Source: Patellaria atrata CBS 101060 (taxonomy: Eukaryota > Ascomycota > Dothideomycetes > Patellariales > Patellariaceae). From it: a DNA stretch of 64,000 bases. Under the pieces are notes generated by a model, which had not been told where the DNA came from, did not search any database, and saw only the letters and a list, made by a program, of their open reading frames with translations. Made by a program: the position numbers and the translations under genes. The stretch spans positions 372,001 through 436,000 of the forward strand of contig MU006104.1 in the NCBI GenBank assembly GCA_010093705.1, read 5' to 3'. Below, piece by piece: positions 44,108-56,077 of this stretch. Every line of letters starts with the position of its first letter. The stretch's first letter is position 1.

Positions 44108-45778
44108 ATGGTATCCTTGTGGGGAACCAACAAGGATGACGACCATAACGCACAAGGGTCAAACTCTTCGCGAGATGCTGGGAATGATGCTCAACCCCAA
44201 TCACGTCGGAGCCACGATGAACCAAATGAGCGGACCAGATTGATTCAACAGAGGCATCCTCCGCCGAATTCAGATGGCTATCTTGATCCAGATGACCCAG
44301 CCGTAAGCTACAATGAGAATCTCCAGGCGCTACAGTAAGGCTAATTAGTGCTTTAGGTCTCACCATACAATCTTTGGACTGTGAGATTCCTCCGCTATCT
44401 GACTGTCCTGTTCCTCGTCGTCTCTTTCTTGTGGTGGGTACTATTGCTCGTATCCATTTTCGTCTCACCCCCCGGTCTCCATTCGCGTGGATCTGGATTC
44501 TTCGACTTCTCTTACACAACCTTGACCGTCGGGAACCTACTCGTCGCTTTGATCTTCTTTGCCGCTCCATCAAAAGCGATGCGGATCTCTTTAGCGATAA
44601 TCTCTGCATTCTTGCTTATCGACATGATCATTATTTTGACCGTAGGACGAATTCGTATAGAAGAAGGCTGGGTGGGCATTGCGTCTGTCATCTGGGCTTC
44701 CGTAATGGCAATCTGGTGTACACTCGTCGACCGAGTTGTGGCATGGGGAAAGAGGGAAGAAGAAGAGCGTTTGACTGGTCGTCCTGAGACCCGAAGGACC
44801 CTCAAAGAATGGTCAGCTGTACTGATTGCCACGATCATTCTGATTATCTATATTATTATCACGATCCTGATGACCTCGACCCTCATCATCCGTGCCCGTG
44901 ATGCATCACTTAAAGCACCAGGAGAGCGCTACTACGTTGATGGCGAGAAATATCAGGTCCACCTCAACTGCCTTGGAAATGTTACCTACACCGGCAAGAA
45001 GAGAGATCCAACTGTCATTCTAGAAGCGGGAGAAGAGCCTTCTGAGTTCGATTTTGAGCATTGGGCCTACTCTGCGTACCAGAATGGTACCATCTCCCGT
45101 TACTGCTACTGGGACCGCCCTGGGTATGCTTGGTCGGACAACGCACCCTCCCCTCACTCCGCTGGTATGTCTGCCGACGCCCTCTCAGAAGCGCTAGCAC
45201 AAGCTGGTGAGGAAGGTCCCTGGATTCTTGTCTCTGCAGGTACCGGCAGCCTAGTGTCTCGTATCTTCTCTGTCCGACACGGCGCTGATATTGAGGGCAT
45301 TCTGATGATTGATCCTTTCCATGAGGATTTGCTTCACCGAATCGGCTCACCTGGTCGTGGTTTCGTGCTCTGGGGCTGGGGCGTACTGTCTCCGCTCGGG
45401 ATTGAACGTCTCGGTGGTGCACTGTTCAAAGGCCGCACACGAGAGGACCGTGTATATGGCAGAAATGCATATCAAAGCGGCAAGTTCATCAAAGCGCAAT
45501 TGCAGGAAAACCTGATTGCGGATTCTCTCACTAAGAACGAGGTAGTGAGCTCGAACACAATTCAAGATAAGAAGGTCCCATTGGCAATCGTCAGCAGTGG
45601 CGTTAAGTGTCGTACGGATAGAGAGTGGGAGAGGAAGCAGAGGGATCTCACTCACTTGACGAATGAGCTTGTGGGATGGGATGTGGTGCAGAAGGCTCCC
45701 CATCAGGTCTGGAAGACATATGAGGGAAGAAAGACCATGGAGAGGAGACTGGACGATTTGGTGAAATTCAATCAGTAA
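44108..45778 (+). CDS. Integral membrane protein with degenerate alpha/beta-hydrolase domain (DUF2417 type)
   Basis: Exon 1 (44108-44302) and exon 2 (44357-45778) give 538 residues. The 54-bp intron (GTAAGC...TTTAG) joins DPA|VSPYNLWTVRFLRYLT. Residues ~75-270 hold about five or six hydrophobic segments (for example LTVLFLVVSFLWWVLLLVSI, GNLLVALIFFAAP and VLIATIILIIYIIITILMTS). The C-terminal half resembles a hydrolase: VHLNCLGN, VILEAGEEPSE, RYCYWDRPGYAWSDNAPSPH, GPWILVSAGTGSLVSRIFS and GILMIDPFHEDLL. At the place of the usual GxSxG elbow the sequence is SAGTGS, so the nucleophile seems to be missing or displaced. Fungal proteins of this architecture are of unknown function. The N-terminus is hydrophilic and cytosolic-looking. 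Confidence 0.88.
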
Positions 45779-46824
45779 TTTATGTGCAGTTTTCTATTTC
45801 CAGGATTGATGACACTTATCGGTAGTAGTACGCTTTCTATTTTCTGTTCGGTGGACACTCAAATCAAAGTTGCGATAACTGTTTTCGGATATGTCCAGTC
45901 CAAGCGTTATACAACTTAATATTCCCTTATAGCGGAGTTGGAGGCCATCTTGAGCAAGCAAACAACACCTAGGAGTACCACCACAAAGGAAGGGATACCT
46001 ATTTCGTGCTGTGCTGGGAAGAAACTCTATTTCCAGTAGTCTTTGAGCGCTTGAAGAGTTCTTATGGTATGATTACGGACTATTTTGTGAGGTTGTTAGC
46101 AGCTTCGATTCTTCAATACATAGGTTTCAAGTATCTCCTTTCTCCTTTTCTTGTCAGTATGTTGAGCGTTCTATGTTTGTCACGTAGGAGAATGATATAA
46201 CTTTTGGAAACCATACCATTCCCCATGTGACGAGAACTTGATTGGGAAGGGTTAACCATTAATCCCATCGACCCCTAGCACCACATATTTTCGCTCTTAA
46301 TATTTAAATAACTGTCTAAGCCCTAGCATAGGATACTAAGATATCTTCGAATAGTATGTCCTATACTCACACTATCTCAAGAACTTGGAACATACTGGCG
46401 CTGGATATCCCCTACAGTCATTCGGCACGGAAGAACAGAAGGTAGTGCAACAGCGCACATGACAGGAGGAGGGAGTTGAGAGCCAGCCAGATCATGGTAT
46501 ATACACAACCAATTACTCAGCAAAGAAGCGTTGTAGACTGCCCTTCACAGGTAAACAACTAAGCATAGATATATTGCCAGAGAGCAGTAGCCGTAGCATG
46601 CTACCCGCAGGCACCCCGCCTGCGACTTTCAACTAGCCGTATTGCTATCAAAAAAAGGGGTTCAGCATAATCTTTTCTGCATGGACCCTTATAGTGATGG
46701 CATCAGAGGCTAAACAAGAATCAATATATGATGTTTGGATAGAGTGTCCTTCATTGAATTGTTCACCTAATTCTCATAGACTACCACTCCAACCTAGCTT
46801 GATCGTATGTAGAGACAAATGTGG
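45779..46824. other. Intergenic region, about 1 kb
   Basis: This is the convergent 3' space between the DUF2417 gene and UTP23. Short plus-strand frames (46006-46200 and the start of 46694 onwards) have no family; the latter runs antisense into UTP23. I see no gene or repeat. Confidence 0.45.
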
Positions 46825-47795
46825 TCACATCTCAATGGCAACTTCCGAACCTCGAGCCGTTTCTTCTCCTTTACGTTTATGCCTCCGTTTTCTCTTTGTC
46901 TTAGCGACTGATTCCTCCTCACCCTCATTCTGCAACGCAGCTGCTGGTTTAGCAAGCTCTAGCTCGCCCGTTGGCCTCTTCGCCGGTTTGACTCCTGTCT
47001 CAGGCGGTGGTTTTTTCGACTTCTTAATACTGAGCGGATTCGGTCCTTTCGGGCCCTTCTTCGTTTTCTTCTTTACGAGTGTCTCTTCCCCGTCCTGCTT
47101 CTGCTCTCCGTCGTCCTCCATATTCTTCTCGTCTCTATCCTTCCCATTATCCTCGCCATCCTCTCTCTTCCGTTTCAATGTACCTTCACTAAAACCCCTA
47201 ACTTTTCCCCTTAACCCTATCCTAAACTTGCCCTTCTCTTCCCTTTCCCTCACCTCCTCCGTTGCCCCAGCCATTGGCTCCAGAATCATAACACTGCGGT
47301 TGATATACACAAGTGGAACCCCTGGAATCTCTCTCAGCCGCTTCCGCACCTCGGGATCTTGAGTCGCGACAGCATATCGGTGCTTATTGGTATTCGAGTT
47401 TTTGGGATCAACGACAGAGAGCAGACATTCTAGGGCAGTGAGAGGTTGTTCAAGCGTGTGGTGGTTGCAGCGCCGTCTTTCACAAGTCCGCGCTTGGTCT
47501 ATTAAGGCGGGATTGGAGGGTTTGGAGGTGTAGAGATGGCGCATGCTGCATTGGGTTATCATGGGCTTGATTTTTCCTTGGAGGGTACGCTCGAGGCCCG
47601 CGACGACGTCATATTTCATGCGGAATGCGTCTTGGAGAATTGCTGCGTCGACTGGGGGGGTGTTAGCTTGGAAGTACAGCTTTGGGCGAGTAGGTATGAT
47701 ATGTTACCTAGGACTTGGTATGGTTCGCGGAAGTTGAAGGTGAGTTCGTACTGATGCATGAGCTTTCGATACTGTTTTGCGCGTTTCCCTTTCAT
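46825..47795 (-). CDS. UTP23: rRNA-processing protein UTP23
   Basis: Utp23 is a PIN-like, zinc-binding factor of the small-subunit processome in the nucleolus, needed for early 18S rRNA processing and snR30 release. Exon 1 (47708-47795) encodes MKGKRAKQYRKLMHQYELTF and NFREPYQVL. After a 56-bp intron (GTAACA...CCCCCAG), exon 2 (46825-47651) reads VDAAILQDAFRMKYDVVAGL, then MITQCSMRHLY...CERRRCNHHTL with the Cys/His zinc-binding residues, ECLLSVV, HRYAVATQDPEVRKRLREIP and GVPLVYINRSVMIL. The last ~130 residues are highly charged with Lys/Arg/Glu runs, typical of nucleolar proteins. Total length is 304 residues. In the antisense direction a 222-codon frame overlaps but has no independent support. 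Confidence 0.95.
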
Positions 47796-48178
47796 TTTTG
47801 CGAAATGGGAGGGAGGAGGTAAGAGAAGAGTATGGTGTGGGCTTGAATCAGGGAATCAACATTGAAGTGTGAAAAATATTAAATATCAAGCATTTGGCAC
47901 ATGTCGAAGCTCAACAATATGGTCTGAGCTTCTAGACTAGCATTAGATAGTTTCCACTAGCGAGGAAGTCGCGTTCAGTGAATCAGGGCGATCATTCGGG
48001 GGTAAGAATTGAATTTGGAGCACCTCACTCTCACGAGAATGAAACAGGTACTCCCGTGGATGAACCTGTGTACATAGTCTGGGTAAACTCTCCGGTCAAC
48101 CCTGGAGCTATTAATTTGATTATTTTCCTCTGTATCGCTCCTAACCTCCTCTATGTGAACTCGAAACTCATCATCACA
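47796..48178. promoter_or_regulatory. Divergent promoter region of UTP23 and the DUF726 gene
   Basis: This is 383 bp between two start codons. An open frame continues upstream of the DUF726 start to 47978, but it is hydrophobic there and unlike the family, so I treat it as leader sequence. Confidence 0.45.
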
Positions 48179-51100
48179 ATGCCCGCGGACGATGCCCCTA
48201 AATCTTCCGCATCGCCTCGCCCCAAGAATGAGAAGAATGAACCCAGTGCAGAGGGTTATGAAAAGCCCAAGATTGATGATGCTGTCTCCTCAAAGGTCGA
48301 GATCGACGAGTTCGGTCTGCCCATAAGAAAAACGAGGAAACCTATATACTTAGATTCGGAAAGCGAAGATGAGAAGGAAGAGAAGTTTCAAGATCCAGAA
48401 GAGAAGCAAAAGCCACCGCTTACCGAAAACAACGTGTATTGTAAAACAAAACTGGTCATAGCACATAATGAGGATAAAGCAAGGGATGAGCAACCGAAGG
48501 TCAAGGACGACAAAGCAGCCGTTGACACCAAATCCCCACCTTGGGATATCCACACCTCCGCCGTTGAGGGAACAGCTGTTGAGGCCGCCGAGCCTTCGAA
48601 AGACTATAAAGAAGAGCATCCCGATTCACGTATGCCAGTTGTAGCTGCGGATGGCACGGATGGGCGTAACGCTCCTGTCGTTTCCGAGTGGTCTCACCAG
48701 CAAGTCGCGCCGAGAACCAGCAAGGACAAGGGCAATGATGAAGACGACGATGATGGATGGCAGGAAATGCCGGCCTATGCTCCTTTCGACATCTACAATG
48801 ACGATAATAAGCTCATCGCTCGGGAAGTGGTTGAGTCGGATGAGGAGGAGGCGACATATGGAGGCCTCGGAGGTGCGGGGAAGGGCTACACAAGAGTTCA
48901 GGTTGACGAAGATGCACAGTCGGCTACAAGTATGGATGATAATACGGCATATCTGTTTAAAGGTGCAGGTAAATCTACAGACATCGGACTGGACGACGAT
49001 GAGGCTGCCAGGGATCCGCTATCGCAGATGCAGGCGACTAAAGACCTTCTTACCGAAGGACAGCGTATAGCATACGTGGGCATTGCAAGACTAGCCATGG
49101 TTCAAATGCTTAAGGATCAGGAGAGCATAGAGAGGACAAGGGGCGCAAAGAAGCCTTTGGATCTTTCGATCGAAGCGATGAAGATGTGGAGTCAAAAGAT
49201 GATGATTCGACTATATGGCCATATGGACATCAGTTCAGCAGAGCAAATTATGATCGAGCAATTGGCGGAGCACGGTGTCATTCCTGCAGATCTGACACCG
49301 ACGCTGATGCAAAATGCCAGAGTCGAGAATCCCGTTGCAGATACAAAAGCGTCTAACCGAAATTCGATATCATCAAAATTAGAAACATCGACTGAAAGGT
49401 CTCGAAGTAGGTCAGGAACACCTGCCCAGGACGAAAGGAGTGCTAGTCCACCGCCGGCTTATGTAGAGCATGAAGGGGAGGATATGCCCGAAGTTAGGAC
49501 TTTCGAACAACTTCCTGACACGAAGAAAATCGATATCGACCTAAGGTGGACTGTGCTATGTGATCTTTTCCTCGTGTTGATTGCAGATTCGGTCTATGAT
49601 TCTAGATCAAGACAGTTATTAGAAAGAGTCGGCAAATCATTAGGGGTAGAGTGGGTTGAGATATGCAGATTTGAGAAGCGAGTTACCGATGCACTGGAAA
49701 TGCAAGAGGCCTCCAGCCAGGAGAACTGGAATGAGGAAGACCACATGGAGAGCAGAAAGAAAGCAGCGCGCAACCGACGACTGATGATGATGGGGTTGGC
49801 TACTGTGGGTGGAAGTCTCGTCATCGGATTATCTGCCGGCCTTCTAGCACCAGTTATTGGAGCAGGGCTCGCAGCGGGCTTTACGACCATTGGTGTTACC
49901 GGAACTGCTGGTTTCCTTGCCGGAGCGGGAGGCACAGCGATGATTGCTACTACAGGTGTCTTGACTGGCGGGACAGTTGCCGTACGAGCTACGAGTAGGA
50001 GAATGGGTGCAGTTAAAACGTTTGAGTACCGACCGCTTCATAACAACAAAAGGGTGAACCTCATTGTAACGATATCTGGGTGGATGAATGGTAAAATCGA
50101 CGACGTTCGATTACCATTTAGCACTGTGGATCCTTTGATGGGTGATATCTACTCAGTCTTGTGGGAGCCGGAGATGTTGCAGAGTATGGGTGACACTATG
50201 AATATTCTAGCTACCGAGGTATGCATACTATCTAACAGCTAGGATTTACGCCACTAACTGCTCCAAGGCGTTAACACAGGGATTACAACAAATTCTCGGG
50301 AGTACCTTTCTCACTGTCTTGATGGCAGGGCTACAGCTCCCCCTCATCCTTACCAAGCTTTCATATCTTATTGATAACCCATGGGCCGTATCTCAGGCTA
50401 GAGCGGACGCGGCAGGTTTGATTCTCGCTGACTCCCTCGTGGCTCGGAATCTTGGTGTGCGGCCTGTGACTCTCGTAGGCTTCTCACTTGGCGCGCGTGT
50501 CATCTATTCCTGTTTGATCGAGCTCGCAAAAAAAGGTGCATTTGGTCTTATACAGAATGTTTACCTCTTCGGTTCACCAGTCGTGGCGAAGAAAGATGAG
50601 TATCTCAAGGCGAAGTCGGTTGTTCCAGGGCGGTTCGTGAACGGTTATGCAACGAATGACTGGATTTTGGGTAGGTTGAACTATAGTGGCCCGATAAACA
50701 TTACTGATATTTTACCAGGTTACCTATTCCGTGCAACAAGCGGCGGCATAATGCGCGTCGCTGGCCTCGCCCCCGTCGAAGTACCCGGCATCGAGAACTA
50801 CAATGTCACCGACTTCGTGCCTGGCCACATGGCGTACCGCCCCTCAATGCCACGCCTCCTCCGTGAAGTCGGCTGGCTCGTCGAGTCGGACGAGTTTACC
50901 GAGATCGAAGACCCCGACCCAGAGAACCACCAGAAGCGCCAGCGCGAGCTGATTAATGAGATCGAAGAAGCGCGCAAGAAGCTCGAGGAGAAGCCCGAGA
51001 AGAAGCGCTTTGGCGGCCTCTTTAAGAGCAAAAAACAGCGCGCCGAGAAGAAAGATTGGGAGATGTATGATGAGAGTTTCAAAGCCGGGCCGGACGAGAA

Positions 51101-51674
51101 TAACCCTCAAAAGAATGGGACTGGAGGTGATGCGGTACTGTTCGACGTCGACGCTATCAGAGCCGAGGCTGCGGCGCTTGCGGTCGAGGGGATTGAGATT
51201 AAGCAGTTGGAGTCAACGTTGCCACCCATGAAGCTGGATTTGAGCAGGCATGCAACTACGGATAGTAGTGGGAACGGGGTTAGTCTTCATGGCACGCTTC
51301 GCGCCTCAAAAAGCTTCAATGACAGACTTGACTCCATTCCTTCCAACAGCAACACCAACAGAAGCACAAGCTCTTCTGTTCTTGCGCCCGCGCCAAATGG
51401 CCACCACAAGTCTCCGGCTACCGCTAAACCTGTTTATGATTATAACGAGTACGACGAGTTCGCGCCGAAAGATGATGGTGAGATTGCTATGACTTTTGAG
51501 ACGGGCCCAAAGTCTATAGCAGCACCGGTGGAAAACCAGTACCAAGCATGGGATGCGAGACCGCCGTTGAAATCAAGTAATACGACACCGGCGAATCTGG
51601 ATCCAGGGCATAATGCATGGGCGGATGAAGAAGATGATTGGACGAGGGAAAGGGAGGTGAAGATGTCATTTTGA
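48179..51674 (+). CDS. DUF726 family putative alpha/beta hydrolase (TMCO4/Mil1-like)
   Basis: Exon 1 (48179-50218) and exon 2 (50268-51674), split by a 49-bp intron (GTATGC...CCAAG), give 1148 residues. The first ~350 residues are acidic and disordered. A helical region follows (DLLTEGQRIAYVGIARLAMV...SIEAMKMWSQKMMIRLYGHM). A Gly/Ala-rich, probably membrane-inserting stretch comes next (LATVGGSLVIGLSAGLLAPV, TGTAGFLAGAGG). Then comes the hydrolase: VNLIVTISGWMNGK, YSVLWEPEMLQSMG, PVTLVGFSLGARVIY with nucleophile Ser753, NVYLFGSPV, FVNGYATNDWILG and GHMAYRPSMPRLL (probable catalytic His). The C-terminal tail has a charged coiled-coil-like part (RQRELINEIEEARKKLEEKP) and a disordered end. Yeast Mil1 and animal TMCO4 share this core; the physiological substrate is not established. 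ATG 48179 is chosen as the start because the frame upstream lacks similarity. Confidence 0.88.
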
Positions 51675-52462
51675 GGGAATGAGAACCTGCCGAGAGGCAT
51701 GAAGGAGTGACGAGTGGGTGTAGATATTGAGTCCTGTCAAGAGTGGATACGAAACTTTTGATTTTAGGGACTAGAGGTATTCTGTTCATTGTTCTGAGAG
51801 CGTTGTGCATAGCGTGGCGTGGCGCTTCTGCGTTTGGGCTTATACATATCATTCTTTTATATTCTTGAAGGGGTTATTGATTCTATGAATTGTGGAGAAG
51901 CGACACCGGTTACTCTCTGGTACGTTCCTGAACGAATCGATAATCTAATTATATGCCCAAGTCTCGAGGAGTATTTATATACCTTGGTGAATTTGTACAA
52001 GATCCCTTCCCTTGCCAGACACTCCTAAGTTACTATGCCATACGCTTACTCTAAAAATGTTTCCCAACTCTGCTGCACAGGCTGGATCAGACTGTATGTA
52101 CTGTACAGTACGATAGACTGCTAACTATACAATGCCAATACCGTACACAATACCTAGTAGCTTTCGAGATATCAGCATGAGTGTGGACCGAGCAGGGTAT
52201 AGCAGGTGTACAGCAATAGAGGAAATAGGGGTATCGAATGCGGAGCACAGGACGGAGTCAAAGCTACGTACGTATGTGGCCTGCTTACAGTAGCTGAGTG
52301 CTTAGCTGACGCTTGTCCCGATGCGTTTCCGCAAAGCTGCGAGTGAAAGAAGAAGCTCCATACTGAAACTACAAACGACCTTATTTCGACGCCTCCTACC
52401 TCACCTATTCTTTGAATTCACAAGATGATTGCGCAGCTACATCTCCCGTATCGCCCTCTACG
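51675..52462. other. Intergenic region with GTACTGTACAGTAC palindrome
   Basis: This region lies between two plus-strand genes. A perfect 14-bp palindrome occurs at 52098-52111, close to other GTAC-rich words (CAATACCGTACACAATACC). Short frames here have no family resemblance. The bases before 52463 form the promoter and leader of the next gene; a short upstream ATG at 52424 opens a 12-codon frame (MIAQLHLPYRPL) that could act as an upstream open reading frame. Confidence 0.45.
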
Positions 52463-54517
52463 ATGAATGTTTACCATGGGCCGCCCCGGTCTTCGCGGAA
52501 TCACTACCGTGACCCCCCCAATATAGTCGATCAGTTTTTGGAAAGTATTTCAGAAACCGCCGAGTCTGTACGCACCCAGGGAATATATTCACACTCACGC
52601 AATATTGTTAGGAAGACACTCAATAATTGGTCTTTCCGCAATTTCATCTCCTTACCCTTCTTTCTTATTCTGCTTTGGATATGGGCGTTACGCCGCGGCG
52701 AACGCTCCGTTTTCTGGAATAGCATATCAGAATGTGCGTGGGACACATGGGAGCAATGGGTGAGATTTTAACAGAACCGACACTATATGTGAAAGCGTTT
52801 TCTAAAGTTTTGTTAGCCTACGGATGCTCTCCCACACCATCTCGTTTTCGTCGCCGATCCCCAATTAGTAGACCCTCACACATATCCGGGCCGGCCATGG
52901 CCACTTTCTTTCCTTACCGTTTCCTACACTGATCAGTACATGCGCCGAGTATATTCACGTTTACAACAGGAACTTCGTCCGGACAGTACAGTCTTTCTAG
53001 GAGATCTTTTTGACGGCGGACGAGAATGGTCTACACCAACCAGTGAGTCTCCGGAGGCTCGTTATAAAAAGTACGGCGAAAAGCTATGGCATAAGGAGTA
53101 TCAACGTTTTTCGGATATATTTTTCAAGCATTTCAACGATGGGGGTACAGCGCCAAATCCAGGCCAACCCGCTCGTAGACTTTTAGCTTCCATTCCCGGG
53201 AATCATGATTTGGGCTTTGCTGCTGGAGTACAAAAAGGCGTCAGGAATAGGTTCAACGCATATTTTGGCGAAGGGAATCGGGTGGATGTTATTGGGAATC
53301 ACACTTTCGTCTCCTTAGATTCAGTATCTCTGAGCGCCTTGGCTGTCGATGAGAACGCGCTGCAAGATATATACCGACCAGCAGTTGACTATTTGGATAA
53401 AGTGAAGACATTGAAGTCGCGGGCTGTTTCGAGGGAATTGCGAATGCAGAATGGCCATCAAACACATACACTATTTAAGCATGCGGTTATCGACACGCCA
53501 AAACTGGCGCAGGATAAGGTTTATGTTCTGAAGGACTTGGACGTAGAACTCCCAACTGTGCTACTAAGCCATGTACCGTTATACCGTCCCAAAGGGACTC
53601 CTTGTGGACCTTTGAGGGAGCGTTGGCCGCCTAGCCCGCTACCAAAAGGTCAGAGGGAACCACTTGCAGAAGATGAACGGAATGCCATTGCTATCGCGGC
53701 TGGTTACCAGTACCAAAATGTCTTGACCAGAGACATATCGAAGATGATTACAGAGAAAGTCGGGAATATCTACTACGCTTTCTCCGGAGACGATCACGAC
53801 TACTGTGAGGTCGTACACAGAGGGTACCAATCCTCAGGCGGCGGGATTCGCGAAATTACCGTCAAGTCACTTTCATGGGCCATGGGCGTCCGCAAACCCG
53901 GCTTTCTGATGGTCAGCCTCTGGAACCCGATCGACGGTCATGGCCGTCCCCTACAAAACGCCGATGGATCGAAAGATCCGACGCTACAAACCCACCTCTG
54001 CCTCCTGCCCGACCAACTCTCCACATTCATCCATTACGGTTTTATTCTGGGCATCACCCTTACTCTGCTTGTTCTACGTGCCGCTCTACTGACTCTACGT
54101 GGTCCCTCTCAAGGAGCCAATGACTACAACCCTCTACTTCCTCTTTCCTCTGCCGAGCATGAGAAAGCCAATGACTCTCATAAGATGAACTCCTACATGC
54201 CGTCAGAGGGGTCCTCCTCCAATTCTTCACCTTCGGACAACGGCAATCTCGCTGCGCGAATGTATCATGCTCGAATAAGGGAGGTGAGCCCCGGTGGCTA
54301 TGGCTTACCAGGAGCGTCTCAGCAAAGTCTCCCGTTAATGGCGTATGCGAGGAGCGGAGAGTCGCATAATACAGAGTGGCAGGAGGAATTGGAGGTAAGA
54401 AAAAATCCTAGGACAGTCAAGGGTTCAAGGCTCTTCGTAGATGAAATGAAGAAGAGTGTTACACTCGTAGCTGGGGTGGTTTTGGTATACTACTTCTGGC
54501 TTATATGGAGGTGGTAG
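52463..54517 (+). CDS. ER-type metallophosphoesterase (Ted1/Cdc1/MPPE1-like)
   Basis: Exon 1 (52463-52759) and exon 2 (52817-54517) give 665 residues; the 57-bp intron (GTGAGA...TGTTAG) joins WEQW|PTDALPHHLVFVADPQLV. An N-terminal membrane segment lies at NFISLPFFLILLWIWALRRG. Metallophosphoesterase motifs are FVADPQLVDPHTYPGRPWPL, VFLGDLFDGGREW, SIPGNHDLGF, LLSHVPLYRPKGTPCG and YYAFSGDDHDYCEV. A second membrane segment (YGFILGITLTLLVLRAALLT) and a third at the very C-terminus (LVAGVVLVYYFWLIW) enclose a Ser-rich loop. Relatives act in the ER on GPI-anchor remodelling and the ER exit of GPI proteins (Ted1, MPPE1). Which paralogue this is cannot be settled by eye. The first Asp motif is DPQ, normal for this branch. 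Confidence 0.88.
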
Positions 54518-55150
54518 GAGCGTTGGTTGGTAATAGATATCTGACCGCGTGAACTGGTAGATGAAGGAAGACTTGTAAATAAGGGATTATACCCTAGATG
54601 GCTTCAGGCCCAACTACTGAATGAGTATATTCTATAAAATTTACCAAGTCTGGTGAAAGGCTCTTCAATCTCTTCCCCTTTTCAAGGCATTCCTCACCTA
54701 CTATACACTACTTTATAAAGATGTATCTGTCTGTGCAGTACAGGAAAAATCAAATAAGCTGTGCATTCCCGGTTGTACAAACAACCTATCGATGCTGATG
54801 TAGGTGGTGAACACCCACCTCTCAAGGGGCCGCTGGCCATGTTCTACAGGAGAGCCAAGGATGTGCGAAGGGTTTCTAACCATACATAGGCCCTAGCTAT
54901 ACCAATAAAAGAAATCTTCTGATACTGAACGCTGAACGCTCTCCAACAGTAGTTTCAGAAGCGTACAGAGACCGGGGAATGCCAATTTCACAAGGTAGAG
55001 GGTAATATCATCTAAGTCGTCGATGTATCAAAGCTCGAATCTCGTGAAAACAAAAGGGTATCACCAGCTCGAGAATTCTTCTGTTCGACCATATACCCCA
55101 ACCCCACTATCCACCATCTTACCTGATCATCCTCCCATCACCTTGGCCAT
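54518..55150. other. Convergent 3' intergenic region
   Basis: About 630 bases between two convergent genes. It contains CTGTGCAGTACAGG near 54735. No gene is recognised. Confidence 0.45.
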
Positions 55151-56077
55151 TCACCCCACAACCTCCGCCCCTAGAAACTCCTCGCTCCCTACTACAAACC
55201 CCAAATTCCGCTCGACCTGATACTCTGCCAGCGCGCCCGCATTCCCTTCCGTCATCGTCCCGCAACAATCCCTCAGCAACACGCAATCCCAGCCCCAATT
55301 ACACGCGTCCGTCAGCGTGCCCAGGACGCACTGATCCGTATTCACGCCCGCGAACAAGAGCGTTTTGGCACCGCTGGAGCGGAGGTACTGGTGGAGAAGC
55401 TCCGACTCCCGCCATAACCCGCTCATGCGGGCTTTGTGGAAGATCTGGTCGGATGGATCTACGTAAGGCCGGAGGGGAGAATAGATATCCGCGTTCCACG
55501 TGCCCTTGAACAGCGTTCTACCCTGGTTTGAAGGTAGCGGGGCGCCCAATCCGAAGTGCCAGCCACAGCCGTCGTTCGCCGCTCTGGTTGGACAGAAACC
55601 TCGGGAGACTGCTGGGGGGAGGGAGGCCAAAGAGGCCTCATCGAGGCCCCAGTTCAGCCAGCATACGGGAATCTGGAGAGAGCGGCAACGGGGGATTATG
55701 CGGGTGAGCGGCTTGATGGTAGAAAGACCGGCCGGGTGAGAGTGGATTAGGGGAGAGAGGAAGAAGTTTTGCATGTCGATTATTATGAGGACTGTCCTGG
55801 AGGGGTCGATGATCAGGCCCCGATGGTGGAGGGAGCGAGGGGAGGGGATCGTAAGGGAGGAAGGCGGAGAGGGAGAGAGACGACGTCGTGTGAGGTCGAA
55901 GAGCTGGGCCGTGGTATCGTAGAGCCATTGGTTTGTTTCAGAACCTCCGAAAAGGATAGAGGAGATAGAAACGGTAGGTGGGGGTGAGAGTGGAGGTGAC
56001 GGTAAGAAAGGATCTGCAAGGGGTTTTGAGGGGACGGGCTCGGTATTGTGGACGTGTTCTATCGCGGAAGGAGCCAT
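55151..56077 (-). CDS. Isochorismatase-like cysteine hydrolase
   Basis: A single exon encodes 308 residues. The family triad is visible: Asp101 in VLIIIDMQNFFL, Lys215 in IFHKARMSGLW and Cys250 in GVNTDQCVLGTLTDA. Members hydrolyse amides, vinyl ethers or related bonds; nicotinamidase and isochorismatase are examples, but this protein matches neither closely enough to name a substrate. The first ~85 residues are Pro/Ser-rich with two PPLSPPP-type stretches and probably disordered. No signal peptide is seen. The gene is convergent with the metallophosphoesterase and divergent from DNM1. Confidence 0.92.
   Translation of the reverse strand: MAPSAIEHVHNTEPVPSKPLADPFLPSPPLSPPPTVSISSILFGGSETNQWLYDTTAQLFDLTRRRLSPSPPSSLTIPSPRSLHHRGLIIDPSRTVLIIIDMQNFFLSPLIHSHPAGLSTIKPLTRIIPRCRSLQIPVCWLNWGLDEASLASLPPAVSRGFCPTRAANDGCGWHFGLGAPLPSNQGRTLFKGTWNADIYSPLRPYVDPSDQIFHKARMSGLWRESELLHQYLRSSGAKTLLFAGVNTDQCVLGTLTDACNWGWDCVLLRDCCGTMTEGNAGALAEYQVERNLGFVVGSEEFLGAEVVG

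Noticed and set aside
44303-44338. Reading exon 1 of the DUF2417 gene on through SYNENLQALQ
   Set aside because: The frame stops at once. Using the donor GTAAGC at 44303 gives a normal 54-bp intron, whereas the later GTAAGG would leave only 22 bp.
47190-47230. CCCCTAAC...TTAACCCTATCCTAA looks like degenerate telomeric repeats
   Set aside because: It falls inside the UTP23 coding sequence and encodes a normal basic segment; only two imperfect units are present.
46694-47362. A 222-codon plus-strand frame antisense to UTP23
   Set aside because: Its Ser/Phe/Pro-rich composition is what antisense of a Lys/Glu-rich tail gives, and UTP23 is well supported on the other strand.
47978-48178. 67-residue N-terminal extension of the DUF726 protein
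   Set aside because: It is open by chance; the segment is hydrophobic and unlike the acidic N-terminus of the family, and the ATG at 48179 has a better context (ATCACAATG).
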